DNA of 23,561 nt from CAYRTD01 sp964426915 (GTDB taxonomy: Bacteria > Bacteroidota > Bacteroidia > Bacteroidales > GCA-2748055), in NCBI GenBank assembly GCA_964426915.1, contig CAYRTD010000051.1, positions 1 through 23,561 on the forward strand, given 5' to 3'. Shown piece after piece: positions 6,240 through 15,500 of the stretch (its first letter is position 1; each line of letters opens with the position of its first letter). The notes under the pieces were generated by a model, which saw only the letters and a list, made by a program, of their open reading frames with translations, did not search any database and had not been told where the DNA came from. Made by a program: the position numbers and the translations under genes.

Positions 6240-8078
6240 TTGAAATTTTGTTTTAGATATTTTTTGTTGTTTGGCTTTTCCGCTTTGCTTTCCGGAAGTT
6301 GTGCGAAAATGGGATCCTTGACCGGTGGCGAAAGGGATGAAGATCCTCCTGAAGTAATAAGTAGTGAGCCGGAAAATTACTCTGTGAATTTTGAAGGTCA
6401 GGAAATAGAGATCACTTTCGACGAATTCATTCAGCTGAATAATATAAATCAGGAACTTATAATTTCGCCTCCCCTTGAAAACAGACCGGTTGTTCGATTG
6501 AAGAATAAATCCATTCTTATTGAGCTGGAAAATGAATTAAAGGAAAATACTACCTATACTTTGAATTTTGGGGAAGCGATTAAGGATAATAACGAAGGGA
6601 ATGAACTGACCAATTTTGAATTTGTATTTTCTACAGGCGATTATCTTGACTCACTCTCCCTGGGAGGAAAGATTCTGAGAGCTTTCGATCTGGAATTTCC
6701 TGAGGAGCCGGTAAACATAATGCTTTACACCGATCTTTCTGATTCAGTTGTTTTCAGGGAAATACCTTTATACATCGGAAAATCCGGGAAAGAGGGAACT
6801 TACCGGATCAACAACCTGAGAGCAGATACTTTTAAGCTCTTTGCCTTAAAAGATGTCAATAATAACTTTTTATTTGATCTTCCCAATGAACAGATTGCAT
6901 TTCTTGACACCAGCATTATTGTCACTCCCGAGTTCTTCTCACAAATTGAAGAGGAACTCAAAGATACGGCCACAATTGATAGTCTTTCAGTCATTCAGGC
7001 CGACAAACTTGCAATTTCCGATACAGTTAATCTTATCAATATAAATGAAGACAGTTTAATGATTGGGACGGATCAGGTAAGGACTGACCGGATTTTTGTT
7101 GATCTTTACTTATTCACCGAGGATAGTGAAAGTCAGTTTCTTTCGGATTATAACCGGAAAACCCGACGAAAACTGGATTTTGCTTTCAATCAGCCGGTAA
7201 CAGACAGCTTTTCTTTTTATTCACTTATTCCCGATCGTCAAAACTGGTATTTGAAAGAAATTGGTGAAGAAAACAAAAGTTTTGTTCTCTGGATTGTTGA
7301 TGATGAAGTTATGCAGATGGATAGTATCGAAATCTTAATGCAGTATGTTGTTGAGGATTCCACCAGCCGGAATGTATGGAAAAAGGATACAGTTCGGTTT
7401 TTTTACCGTGATGTTACGGCTGATACCAGGAAACCAAGGATGGAAGAAGGTGATGAAAAATCCCTGGAGATAATAACAATAAGGAATAAGGCTATATTAG
7501 AATTAAATGAAAGGTCAGAATTTATTTCTGAAACCCCTGTCAATTTTATAGATACCAGTCACATTAAATTTTATAAAATTATTGATACACTTGAATTGCG
7601 AGAGCCATTTAATATATTCAGGGATTCCGTAAATATCAGGACAATAATTTTTGACAAGGACTGGGAATCTGGTGCCCGGTATCATTTTTATGCCTACCCG
7701 GGAGCTTTTATGGATGTATATGGAGCAACAAATGATACAATACAGACGGAATTTTCTGTTCGTGAAGAAGAGTTTTACGGCACTCTCATCGTGAATGTAG
7801 ATACTGTCACTGGACCCCTTGTTATTCAGCTGCTGGATACAAATGATAAGGTTCTGGAGCAAAAATCTATTTCGGAGAAAGAGGAAGTTAGGTTTTCATA
7901 TTTAGAGCCTGGAAAGTTTAAGCTAAAACTTATTTACGACCGGAATGGAAATAGCGAATGGGATACGGGAAATTATACCGAGGGAAGGCAACCGGAAAAA
8001 GTACAGTTCTATCCCGGAGAAATTAATGTCAGAGCAAACTGGGAACTTGGAATAAATGTTAAGACCCGGGATCCTTAG
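6240..8078 (+). CDS. Ig-like (Big_5-type) lipoprotein
   Basis: This is a large exported lipoprotein, 612 residues from the chosen start. The TTG at 6240 gives a compact signal peptide (MKFCFRYFLLFGFSALLSGSC) with lipobox LSGSC, so Lgt would modify the cysteine at residue 21. An in-frame TTG at 6210 adds ten residues but overlaps a putative -7 box, so I prefer 6240. After the lipobox comes a bacterial Ig-like domain (about 35-135): DPPEVISSEPEN, then DEFIQLNNINQELIISPP and TTYTLNFGEAIKDNNEGN, typical of the SbsA/Big_5 fold. The middle has a carboxypeptidase-regulatory-like beta segment (YRINNLRADTFKLFALKDVN), and the C-terminus has another (FSYLEPGKFKLKLIYDRN). The protein is acidic, beta-rich and probably surface or periplasmic. 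Its ligand is unknown. It converges on the ROK kinase with only 5 bases between stops. Confidence 0.82.
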   Translation: MKFCFRYFLLFGFSALLSGSCAKMGSLTGGERDEDPPEVISSEPENYSVNFEGQEIEITFDEFIQLNNINQELIISPPLENRPVVRLKNKSILIELENELKENTTYTLNFGEAIKDNNEGNELTNFEFVFSTGDYLDSLSLGGKILRAFDLEFPEEPVNIMLYTDLSDSVVFREIPLYIGKSGKEGTYRINNLRADTFKLFALKDVNNNFLFDLPNEQIAFLDTSIIVTPEFFSQIEEELKDTATIDSLSVIQADKLAISDTVNLININEDSLMIGTDQVRTDRIFVDLYLFTEDSESQFLSDYNRKTRRKLDFAFNQPVTDSFSFYSLIPDRQNWYLKEIGEENKSFVLWIVDDEVMQMDSIEILMQYVVEDSTSRNVWKKDTVRFFYRDVTADTRKPRMEEGDEKSLEIITIRNKAILELNERSEFISETPVNFIDTSHIKFYKIIDTLELREPFNIFRDSVNIRTIIFDKDWESGARYHFYAYPGAFMDVYGATNDTIQTEFSVREEEFYGTLIVNVDTVTGPLVIQLLDTNDKVLEQKSISEKEEVRFSYLEPGKFKLKLIYDRNGNSEWDTGNYTEGRQPEKVQFYPGEINVRANWELGINVKTRDP

Positions 8079-8083
8079 GTTTG

Positions 8084-9034
8084 TCAGGATAACTCATTCC
8101 AAATGAGGGCCCCTGCACCTAAAACGGCAATATTTTTTCCCTGGAGAGCGGAAAACTGAATGGTAGCTTTTCCTTTAAATACATTCAGGAGATATTCTTC
8201 AAAGTATTTTTTTGTGGGATTAAGGATAAGATCTCCTGCTCCGGCAAGTCCTCCAAAAATAAATATCGATTCGGGACTGGTAACAGCCATAGCATCTGCA
8301 AGTTTCAGCCCCAGAATACGCCCTGTTTCTTCAAATGCTTTCAAAGCAAGCTTATCCCCGTTTTCCGCAGCACGACTAATCATGATAGCATCCAGTTTAT
8401 TATAACTGTACTCTCTTAATTCACTTGGATTAGTTTCATTAGCCATAAGTTCAAAAACGGTTCTTTCAATACCGGTTACCGACACATAGGTTTCGAGGCA
8501 ACCTTGTCTTCCGCAATTGCATTTTCTGCCCTCGGGATCAACAATAATATGTCCCAATTCGCCGGCAAATCCGTCATGTCCGTAAATAATCTTTCCGTTT
8601 GCCACAAAACCGCTTCCCAGACCGGTGCCAAGGGTAACCATGAGAAAATTTTTCATTCCTTTCGCTCCGCCATAAAGCATTTCTCCCATGGCTGCAGCAT
8701 TGGCATCATTGGTAACAACAGCCGGAACTTTGAATTTAGCGGAAAAAAGTTCACTAAGATTTATTACACCTTTCCATCTCAGATTTGGGGCATATTCGAT
8801 GGTGCCCTTATAATAGTTGCCATTGGGTGCGCCGATGCCGACCCCCTTTATCTTGTAATTTCCATTGTTAGAGGTTTTTCTGACAGACTCTTCGAGTTCA
8901 TTAATAAAAGAGTCGATTTCATCATGTGTGTCTGTGGAGATAGTACCCTCTTCAAGAATTTCTCCTTCCAGATTTACAAATCCGTATTTTGTAAATGTTC
9001 CTCCTATATCAATTCCTATAACAACTTCTTTCAT
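8084..9034 (-). CDS. ROK-family sugar kinase (glucokinase-like)
   Basis: This is a cytoplasmic ATP-dependent sugar kinase of the ROK family, 316 residues, the usual size. It lacks an N-terminal DNA-binding domain, so it is an enzyme rather than an XylR/NagC-type repressor. The phosphate motif GIDIGGTFTK is at residues 7-16. TNDANAAAMGE (109-118) holds the catalytic base D110. GELGHI (158-163) and the cysteine motif CNCGRQGCLE (172-181) provide the structural zinc ligands H162, C172, C174 and C179, marking a canonical ROK fold. Glucose, N-acetylglucosamine or N-acetylmannosamine are all possible substrates. A TAAATTTG box lies 25-32 bases upstream (9059-9066). No sugar transporter or pathway gene is adjacent, so the substrate stays open. 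Confidence 0.9.
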   Translation of the reverse strand: MKEVVIGIDIGGTFTKYGFVNLEGEILEEGTISTDTHDEIDSFINELEESVRKTSNNGNYKIKGVGIGAPNGNYYKGTIEYAPNLRWKGVINLSELFSAKFKVPAVVTNDANAAAMGEMLYGGAKGMKNFLMVTLGTGLGSGFVANGKIIYGHDGFAGELGHIIVDPEGRKCNCGRQGCLETYVSVTGIERTVFELMANETNPSELREYSYNKLDAIMISRAAENGDKLALKAFEETGRILGLKLADAMAVTSPESIFIFGGLAGAGDLILNPTKKYFEEYLLNVFKGKATIQFSALQGKNIAVLGAGALIWNELS

Positions 9035-9058
9035 ATCTATAAACTGACTTTAATTAGA

Positions 9059-9066
9059 CAAATTTA
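9059..9066 (-). promoter_or_regulatory. -7 box of the ROK kinase gene
   Basis: TAAATTTG on the minus strand is an exact TAnnTTTG match 25 bases upstream of the ATG. No -33 TTTG is found at the right distance. Confidence 0.4.
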
Positions 9067-9128
9067 ATTTGTGGGATATAATCTTTCCATTCATTATGTG
9101 CAAAATAAAATATAATCCATTATAGGGA

Positions 9129-9351
9129 TTATAAATGCAAGATATGCCATACCAGGTTCCTTGCGAGAATTCCCGGGAAAAATATGGTGCAACTGATTGC
9201 TGGTATAAACAGTCCTATTAACATTAATGCAGCTAATAAGTCCCCAAATAAAATTGAGTGTGGATAAAAGCCAGAACGCCGGACGATAATTATCATTATT
9301 ATGGGTTTCAGAGATCTGACCGGGGCGGATTATTTGGATATCTGTTGCCAT
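9129..9351 (-). pseudogene. small membrane protein, probably frameshifted
   Basis: From the ATG at 9351 the frame reads MATDIQIIRPGQISETHNNDNYRPAFWLLSTLNFIWG, a short polar N-terminus leading into a membrane helix. After a run of four G (plus-strand CCCC at 9242-9245) the same frame turns polar. The frame one base over instead continues the hydrophobic helix as LLAALMLIGLFIPAISC and then IFFPGILARNLVWHILHL, stopping at 9129. Removing one G would join them into a two-helix protein of about 73 residues. The unshifted frame continues to 9094, so the gene could also be intact at 115 residues counted from an upstream ATG at 9441. I do not recognise the family. It may be a remnant of a longer transporter or a real small membrane protein with an indel. 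Confidence 0.35.
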
Positions 9352-9561
9352 TTTTTTTGTTTGGAAACGTAAAAATAGAATTTTCCGGGGATATTTTGGC
9401 ATTAATAGACACAGAATATGGGAAAAGTACAAAATGTGCATAACGACTTTTGTTATTTAGTAAACCAGATATAAATAATCTGTATTTTAGCCACTGATAT
9501 TATAGATAAACGAATACATATTGCTGATAATGTAACATGTTGTGTTTACATTTCGTTAATT

Positions 9562-9881
9562 AATTAGTGTCTGTCCATAATGTCCAATATCTGCGTTGCT
9601 GCAAAAATTTTAAATCCTCGAATACATTAGTATACTGCGGTTTAAAATTTTGTGCCTCCGCACGCTGTCGCTGAAGCTTTCCGCGAGCGTAGAAGCTCTG
9701 CGGAGACGCTAGCGTAGGCGCCTAAAGCTTCAGCGACACGCGGTTGCGCGCCCCCGTAAAAGAACGGGACAGGCCTGCCTGCTGTTGCATTGGCTTCCTT
9801 TAGGCGGGCAGGCTTGATCTTGAACATTATGTTCCGATAGCTATCGGAACAGACACCCGACTTTATTGACAGGCACTAATT
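9562..9881. mobile_element. MITE-like element with 23-bp terminal inverted repeats
   Basis: The left end (9562-9584, AATTAGTGTCTGTCCATAATGTC) and the reverse complement of the right end (9859-9881) agree at 20 of 23 positions. The 320-base element has no transposase and is richer in G+C than its flanks. Inside are nested inverted repeats: CAAAAATTTTAAA/TTTAAAATTTTG (9602-9652), a 14-bp pair GTCGCTGAAGCTTT/AAAGCTTCAGCGAC (9667-9680 and 9724-9737), an imperfect pair of GCCTGCC type (9773-9813), and a loop-free palindrome (9831-9850). A 61-codon open frame inside (9642-9827, minus) is low-complexity and not a gene. It is probably mobilised in trans by an IS with related ends. Flanking TTAA/AA bases hint at an AT-rich target. 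Confidence 0.75.
9831..9850. repeat. 20-bp loop-free perfect palindrome inside the MITE
   Basis: GTTCCGATAGCTATCGGAAC is its own reverse complement; one more pair (T9830-A9851) extends it to 22 bp. It sits just inside the right terminal repeat of the MITE-like element. Confidence 0.85.
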
Positions 9882-9995
9882 AAGTTGGTATAATGTCTAA
9901 AAAAGTCTGAATAATGTCTCGGCATAAAACTGAATTAATTAACCATTCAGGTTTTGAATAATGAGGGCTAAAATTATTTTTAAATTTCACATAAC

Positions 9996-10850
9996 ATGAA
10001 AACAATTATTGTACCTGTCGATTTTTCAGTTGAATCTCTTCACGGCCTTGAAATGGCTATTCTTCTGGCAAAAAAAACCATGATAAATATTCAAATGGTT
10101 TATGTTCAAAAAAGTAGCAGCGATTACCGGCCGGGAACATTTGAGGAGGAACACAGGTATGCAGAAAAGGAATTTGAAAAAATACTGAATACATATAAGA
10201 CCAACATTTCTAAGGAGTCAAGACTTAGATATATTATTAAAAAGGGGAAAATCTACCAGGAAATAGTAGAACAGGCGGAATCATATAAGGACAGTATTAT
10301 CTGTGCTTCAACACATGGGGCATCGGGTTTCGAGGAGTTCTTTATTGGAAGCAATGCATATAAAATCATTACTTCAACTGATGATCCTGTTATTACAGTA
10401 AGGAAAAAAACGCCACCGGATATTAAAAAAGTTGTAATTCCTATAAGATTGCATGTGGATACCCGGCAAAAAGTTCCAAAAGGTCTTGAGATGGCTGATA
10501 TCTTTAAGGCTGAAGTTCACCTGGTTTCAGTAACTACTTCAAAAAATAAGCAGGATACAAACAGATTAAGTGCTTATCTGCGGCAAAGTACAGACTTTGC
10601 AAAGAGAAAAGGTTTTAATCCTGTGGTAAAAACCCTGGTAGGGGAACACACACCCTCCCTTGTCTTGAATTATTGCCGGGCGGTTGATGCTGATCTGGTA
10701 GCAATAATGACCAGCCAGAGAGGAAGCATGGCATTATTAACAGGCAGTTATGCCCAGCAAATGGTATCACGTTCAGACATTCCTGTTTTGAGCATCACGG
10801 CAAAAGAGAAGCATATTCCCGCTGGCTTTGCCACACGGGGGCATCGATAA
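9996..10850 (+). CDS. tandem universal stress protein (UspA, two domains)
   Basis: A cytoplasmic protein of 284 residues holding two UspA domains in tandem, about 1-138 and 144-275. Domain 1 begins with MKTIIVPVDFS and has the nucleotide-binding loop GASGFEEFFIGSN (108-120), a variant of the G-x2-G-x9-G(S/T) motif with shorter spacing (G108, G111, G118). Domain 2 begins IKKVVIPIRLH and its equivalent loop, QRGSMALLTGSYAQQMV, is less canonical, so it may have lost ATP binding. Tandem Usp proteins are common in Bacteroidota and are linked to stress, starvation and anaerobic survival. It is the first gene of a likely operon: the SpoIIE-type phosphatase starts 23 bases after its stop and a Nudix gene follows. 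The MITE-like element ends 114 bases upstream, so it could affect the promoter. Confidence 0.9.
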   Translation: MKTIIVPVDFSVESLHGLEMAILLAKKTMINIQMVYVQKSSSDYRPGTFEEEHRYAEKEFEKILNTYKTNISKESRLRYIIKKGKIYQEIVEQAESYKDSIICASTHGASGFEEFFIGSNAYKIITSTDDPVITVRKKTPPDIKKVVIPIRLHVDTRQKVPKGLEMADIFKAEVHLVSVTTSKNKQDTNRLSAYLRQSTDFAKRKGFNPVVKTLVGEHTPSLVLNYCRAVDADLVAIMTSQRGSMALLTGSYAQQMVSRSDIPVLSITAKEKHIPAGFATRGHR

Positions 10851-10873
10851 GAACAAAAAAAATACCCAGTAAA

Positions 10874-11902
10874 ATGACTTACAGTAAAACAAGCTCTGTT
10901 AATTATCTTTTTCTCGTCTTTTTGCAAAGAGAAAATGCGATTTTAGCTATTAATGATATACTACTGATAATCATTATATTGATAATTCTTGTTTTGGTAG
11001 TATTAAATTTGAAATATTATAATGATGGAAAAAGGATAAAGGTCCTGTTGGAAAAGCAACAGTCTGAACTTAATAGCATGGGTAAAAAGCTATCGGAGGG
11101 ATATGGATATGCCGAGAGAATTCAGACAGCGATTTTGCCCAGACAGGATAAAGTTAAGGAGATTTTAAATGATTATTTTATAATTTTTCAGCCAAAACAA
11201 CTGGTAAGCGGAGATTTTTACTGGGTGGAACAAAGAGAGCAAAGGGGGGTTAAAAAAATGTTTGCAGTGGTTGACTGCACAGGTCATGGTGTTCCCGGAG
11301 CGTTAATGAGTATTATTGGCTATGAGGGGTTGAACCAGGCAATTATTGATTATGAATTAACACGGGCCGACAAAATTGTAAGTGCCCTGAATGAATACCT
11401 GACAGAAACGTTAAAACTTACCGGATCGGTTGATGTAAAAGATGCAATGGATCTGGCTCTTTGCGTATACAATAAAGAAAAATCTCAGATTGAATATACC
11501 GGGGCGCGCAATTCTTTATTTCTGGTGAGACAATCTGAGAACATGCTTGTGGTAAATGACAAGCAGGTAGATCCTGTTCTTGAATCGGAAAGTTCACGTC
11601 TGTTTGAGGTGAAGGCCGACAGGAGATCTGTAGAACCTACAGAAACAGCCGTGGATTTTACCAACAATCATATTTCAGTGGAAGAGGGAGATATGGTGTA
11701 TATTTTTTCCGATGGTCTGGCTAATCAGTTTGGAGGTGAAGATGAGAAAAAATTCGGTTATAAGCGAATAAGGGAAACCCTCCTTTCCATGGGAGATATG
11801 ACAATGCGGGAACAGAAAAAGAAGCTCGAGCAAATCATTAATAAGTGGAAAGGTAATTTGGAACAAGTTGATGATATCACTTTCTTTGGTGTACGACTAT
11901 AA
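10874..11902 (+). CDS. membrane-anchored SpoIIE/PP2C-type phosphatase
   Basis: This protein of 342 residues is predicted to be a Ser/Thr phosphatase of the PPM/SpoIIE family. One strong membrane helix (about 28-46, ILLIIIILIILVLVVLNL) is followed by a coiled-coil-like linker (50-85) and the catalytic domain (about 90-342). The metal-binding acidic motifs are present: SGDFYW (D114), VDCTGHGVPGALMS (D134), SDGLANQFGG (D280) and VDDITFFGVRL (D333 or D334). The opening ERIQTAILP is typical of the SpoIIE/RsbU branch. Such enzymes usually reset a partner-switching anti-sigma system by dephosphorylating an STAS antagonist, but no STAS or anti-sigma gene is in this window, so the substrate is unknown. 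It lies in an operon with usp upstream and Nudix 14 bases downstream. Confidence 0.9.
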   Translation: MTYSKTSSVNYLFLVFLQRENAILAINDILLIIIILIILVLVVLNLKYYNDGKRIKVLLEKQQSELNSMGKKLSEGYGYAERIQTAILPRQDKVKEILNDYFIIFQPKQLVSGDFYWVEQREQRGVKKMFAVVDCTGHGVPGALMSIIGYEGLNQAIIDYELTRADKIVSALNEYLTETLKLTGSVDVKDAMDLALCVYNKEKSQIEYTGARNSLFLVRQSENMLVVNDKQVDPVLESESSRLFEVKADRRSVEPTETAVDFTNNHISVEEGDMVYIFSDGLANQFGGEDEKKFGYKRIRETLLSMGDMTMREQKKKLEQIINKWKGNLEQVDDITFFGVRL

Positions 11903-11916
11903 AAATTTCTTCCTGT

Positions 11917-12351
11917 ATGAACCCGGAAAAATTTTGTTATGATTACCCGCGTCCTGCGGTCAGTGCCGATTGTATAATTATTGACAGAAGTAAAGGTCAT
12001 TTAAATATTCTTCTCGTGGAACGGAAAAACGATCCCTTTAAAGGAATGTGGGCTTTACCCGGTGGTTTTATCGAAGAAGATGAAACTGTTGATCAGGGTG
12101 CTCATCGTGAGCTTTCGGAAGAAACAGGACTGGAACTTCAAATGGAACAGTTCAGGGTATACAGTGATCCGGAAAGAGACCCCCGAGGAAGAATCATAAC
12201 CATTGCTTTTCTTTCGGTGACCGATAATATAAACATGAAACCTGTGGCCGGTGATGATGCAAAGAATGTAAAATGGTTCAGTATTTCAGAATTACCTTTG
12301 CTGGCTTTCGATCACCGGAAGATAATTGAAGATGCGCTGAAATCCTTATGA
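11917..12351 (+). CDS. Nudix hydrolase
   Basis: This cytoplasmic protein of 144 residues hydrolyses a nucleoside diphosphate linked to another moiety. The Nudix box is complete and canonical at residues 50-72: G-x5-E-x7-R-E-L-S-E-E-T-G-L, including the metal-binding RELSEE. The N-terminal YDYPRPAVSADCIIID and the LPGGFIEEDET stretch resemble the ADP-ribose/NAD-related group of short Nudix proteins, but the substrate cannot be fixed from sequence. It is the last gene of the usp-phosphatase-Nudix operon, starting 14 bases after the phosphatase stop. The next gene on the opposite strand stops at 12556, so they converge across about 200 bases. Confidence 0.9.
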   Translation: MNPEKFCYDYPRPAVSADCIIIDRSKGHLNILLVERKNDPFKGMWALPGGFIEEDETVDQGAHRELSEETGLELQMEQFRVYSDPERDPRGRIITIAFLSVTDNINMKPVAGDDAKNVKWFSISELPLLAFDHRKIIEDALKSL

Positions 12352-12555
12352 AGTTAGTTCGTATAGACCCTTAGGGTGTTCAACAAAAACGCAACCCACA
12401 ACAAACACTCTATCAGCAAGATAAAAAAACAACCCTTCCTCTTTCAACGAAAAATTCAGTGTGAAAATGGCTTTTTTTAAGATTGTTAGTTTTTTTCATT
12501 CAGTCCCACCATATCAATCTTGAATACTATGAACCAAACACAATACTCTAACAGA
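12352..12555. other. convergent intergenic region
   Basis: About 200 bases between the stops of the Nudix and hybrid-kinase genes. It contains AGACCCTTAGGGT (12365-12377), which differs at one or two bases from the core of the long hairpin at 18217-18277 and may be a decayed member of that family. No gene or clear terminator is seen. Confidence 0.45.
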
Positions 12556-15500
12556 CTATATTATTTTGGATGTAAGGTTGTTTATAACCTCAAATAAAAC
12601 TTCTTTTTTAATGGGTTTAGTCAGAATTTTATTGGACCCTGCTTCAAGAATATTGTATTTATCTTCTTCTATGGCATAGGCTGAATTAGTGATAATTATT
12701 ACATCCTGATTGAAATCGCGTATTCTTTTAATAGCCTCATAACCATCCATCAGAGGCATCTTCAGGTCCATTAAGATCAAGTCTACATCCGGATAATTAA
12801 GGCATTGTTCAACTGCTTCTTTTCCGTTTCTGCATTGAATGATTTCACAACTGATATCCTCCAGTAATGTGGATAAATAAATTAAACTTGGCATATCATC
12901 TTCAGCGATAAGAATTTTTAATTTTTTTTCAGAATGGGAAACCTCTCGTTTAATAATATCTTTTTCTGAAAGACTATCTGAAAATAAGTTGCCTGAGCTT
13001 AATTTGTTTTCAAAGGGAATAGTAAAAAAGAATGTTGATCCATTAGCAATTTCAGATTCCAGCCAAATTTTACCCCCCAACATTTCAACATAGGATTTTG
13101 AAATTGACAATCCAAGTCCGGAACCTTCAAAAGGCCTGGTTTGAGACATATCTGCCTGATGAAACCTGTCGAATATTACCTTTTTATGTTGTTCGGATAT
13201 CCCGATCCCGGTATCCTTTATATAAAACTCCAGATGAGTTTCACAGGAATTGCATCCTACGGTAATTTCTCCTTTTTCTGTAAATTTAATGGAATTTTTA
13301 ATCAGGTTTGAGAGAACGGAATTCAACTTGTTCCGATCTGTGAAGATATCAGACTTTTCTTGCGGCAAAGGTTTTTCCAGTTTCAGTGTCAGATTTTTTT
13401 TAGTTACCTCCGGTCTGAAAAATGAAAGCAACTCCTCAATTAACTCGTTCACATTTATTATTTCGTAATCTATTTTTGTAATGCCGGCTTCAATCTTAGA
13501 GATTTCAATTATGTCATTAACCGTACTTAGCATCCGTTTCCCACTTCTATGAATTATGTCAATGTATTTATCTTTTTTGAAATTATGAAGATCCGGCTTT
13601 CGGAGAAGGGAGGTAAATCCCAGAATACCGTTCATTGGCGTACGTATTTCATGACTCATATTTGCCAGAAATGCGGATTTAAGACGGTCGCTTTCTTCTG
13701 CTTTTTCTTTTGCAATCACCAAATCTTCCATGAGTTTTTTCCTTTCACTGATATCCTCCTTTATTCCTACAAAGTGGGTAATTTTACCCTGTTCATTATA
13801 TATAGGAGAAATCAGTGCTTCTTCCCAGTAGAGTTCACCGTTTTTCTTTTTATTGCACATTACACCATTCCAGTTTTTACCATCAAGTATTGTTTCCCAA
13901 AGATTTTTATAAAAATCTTTATCCTGATATCCCGAATGCAGAATATTCGGATTTTTGCCCAGGACTTCCTCCTGTTTATAGCCGGTTATTTTGCAGAAGA
14001 CGGGATTTACGTATTCAATATCTCCCTTTCGATTTGTAATTACTGTAGCAACAGGACTTTGATTAACTGATTGACTGAGAAGTTTCAGTTGTTCTTCAAT
14101 CTTCTTTTTTGCGGTAATGTCATGGATAATGAAATGTAGTACAATTTTATTACCAATATCTATATTGCGGCCATAAATTTCAACATCACAAATACTACCA
14201 TCTTTTTTTCGGTGCTGAGTTTCAAAATACGTTTCCTCACTGTTTTTTATCTGCGACAATCTTTCTTTTAGTTGCTCCGCAGGTGTGTTGTTTAGCCGAA
14301 AGAAGTTGGTTTTTTCCAATTCTTTTGCCGGCCAGCCATAAAATTCAGCTGCGGCCTTATTTGCTTCAATAATATTCCCTGAGTCAGGATCAATAATGAG
14401 TTTTATTGCGGAATGTTTTTTGAATAAATTACGGAATTTTTTTTCGCTAAGTCTCACTGCTACCTGTGCTTCAAAAAGATCGGTAACATCCCGGGCAGCT
14501 TCTATTATATGTGTTACAGTCCCATTTTCATCTTTTACCGGTGAAAAGATAAGATCTACATAGCTATGATCGCCTGCTTTATTTATATGCTCATGATGAA
14601 CATTCAGGGATTCACCCGTCTCAAAAACCCGTTCAAGTCCGCATTTCTCTCCCATTTTACTGCATGGCAAATGATTCTGATGTGTAATATTATAACAATA
14701 CTTGCCAATTGCCTCTTTTCTTGTTAATCCGAATTTTTTCAGAGCATTATTATTGATATCCTCTATCCGGTAATCACGATCAATAACTAAAATATCTTCA
14801 TGCAGGGAGTGTATTAAACTGCTGGAAAATTGTTTTTGTTTTTTTAAGCTTCTTTCCGCATCCTTTCTTGCTGTAATATCCTGAATAAATCCTGTTACCG
14901 TATTATCAATGGGATCATATTCGGCAATTGAGTGAATGTCACGGATAGTGCCATCTGGTCTTTTGATTTTAAATTCAACATCATATTTATCATCACCGTT
15001 TATTAATTTTTCTAGCGACTCATCAAGCTTTTGCCGGTATTCAGGCAATGGTTTTTTCTTGATTTCTTCGATGAAAAAATCTTTTGCCGGATCAAGACCA
15101 TAAATTTTATAAGACTCCTCAGAAGCTTTAAATAATCCATTCTTCAGAACAAGCGACCAGCTGCCTGTTTTACCCACCGCCTGAGCTTTTTTAAGATGCA
15201 ATTCGCTCTCTTTCAGCTTCTGCCGAATCAGGTAACCCTCCGTCACATCCCTGAAAACCATCACGGCACCCCTGATCTTGCCATCCTCCTCTTTTATGGG
15301 AGCAGCCGAATCGGCAATATGATATTCTTTTCCGTTTTTTGAAATCAGCTTGGTATGATTGGCAAGGCCCACGATGATTCCTTTCTCCAGTACTTTCCGT
15401 ACCGGGTTTTCCGCTTTTTCTCCTGTAAATGCATGAAAAATGTTGAAGACGGTATCAATAGATTTGGTTTTTGCCTGATCAATCGTCCAGCCAGTGAGTT

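Noticed and set aside
8504..9067. 187-codon plus-strand frame opposite the ROK kinase
   Set aside because: It is antisense to clear ROK motifs and resembles nothing; a shadow.
9642..9827. 61-codon frame inside the MITE-like element
   Set aside because: It is rich in Ala/Arg and follows the GC-rich inverted repeats; such frames are a by-product of the repeat.
9620..9850. Possible CRISPR-like or tandem array in the hairpin-rich stretch
   Set aside because: The repeats are inverted pairs of different sequence, not regularly spaced direct repeats.
12366..12377. CCCTTAGGG as a terminator after the Nudix gene
   Set aside because: The stem is only about 5 bp around one base, with no T-tract; more likely a decayed repeat core.
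13549..14070. 173-codon plus-strand frame within the hybrid kinase
   Set aside because: It is antisense to conserved PAS coding sequence and has no family signature.
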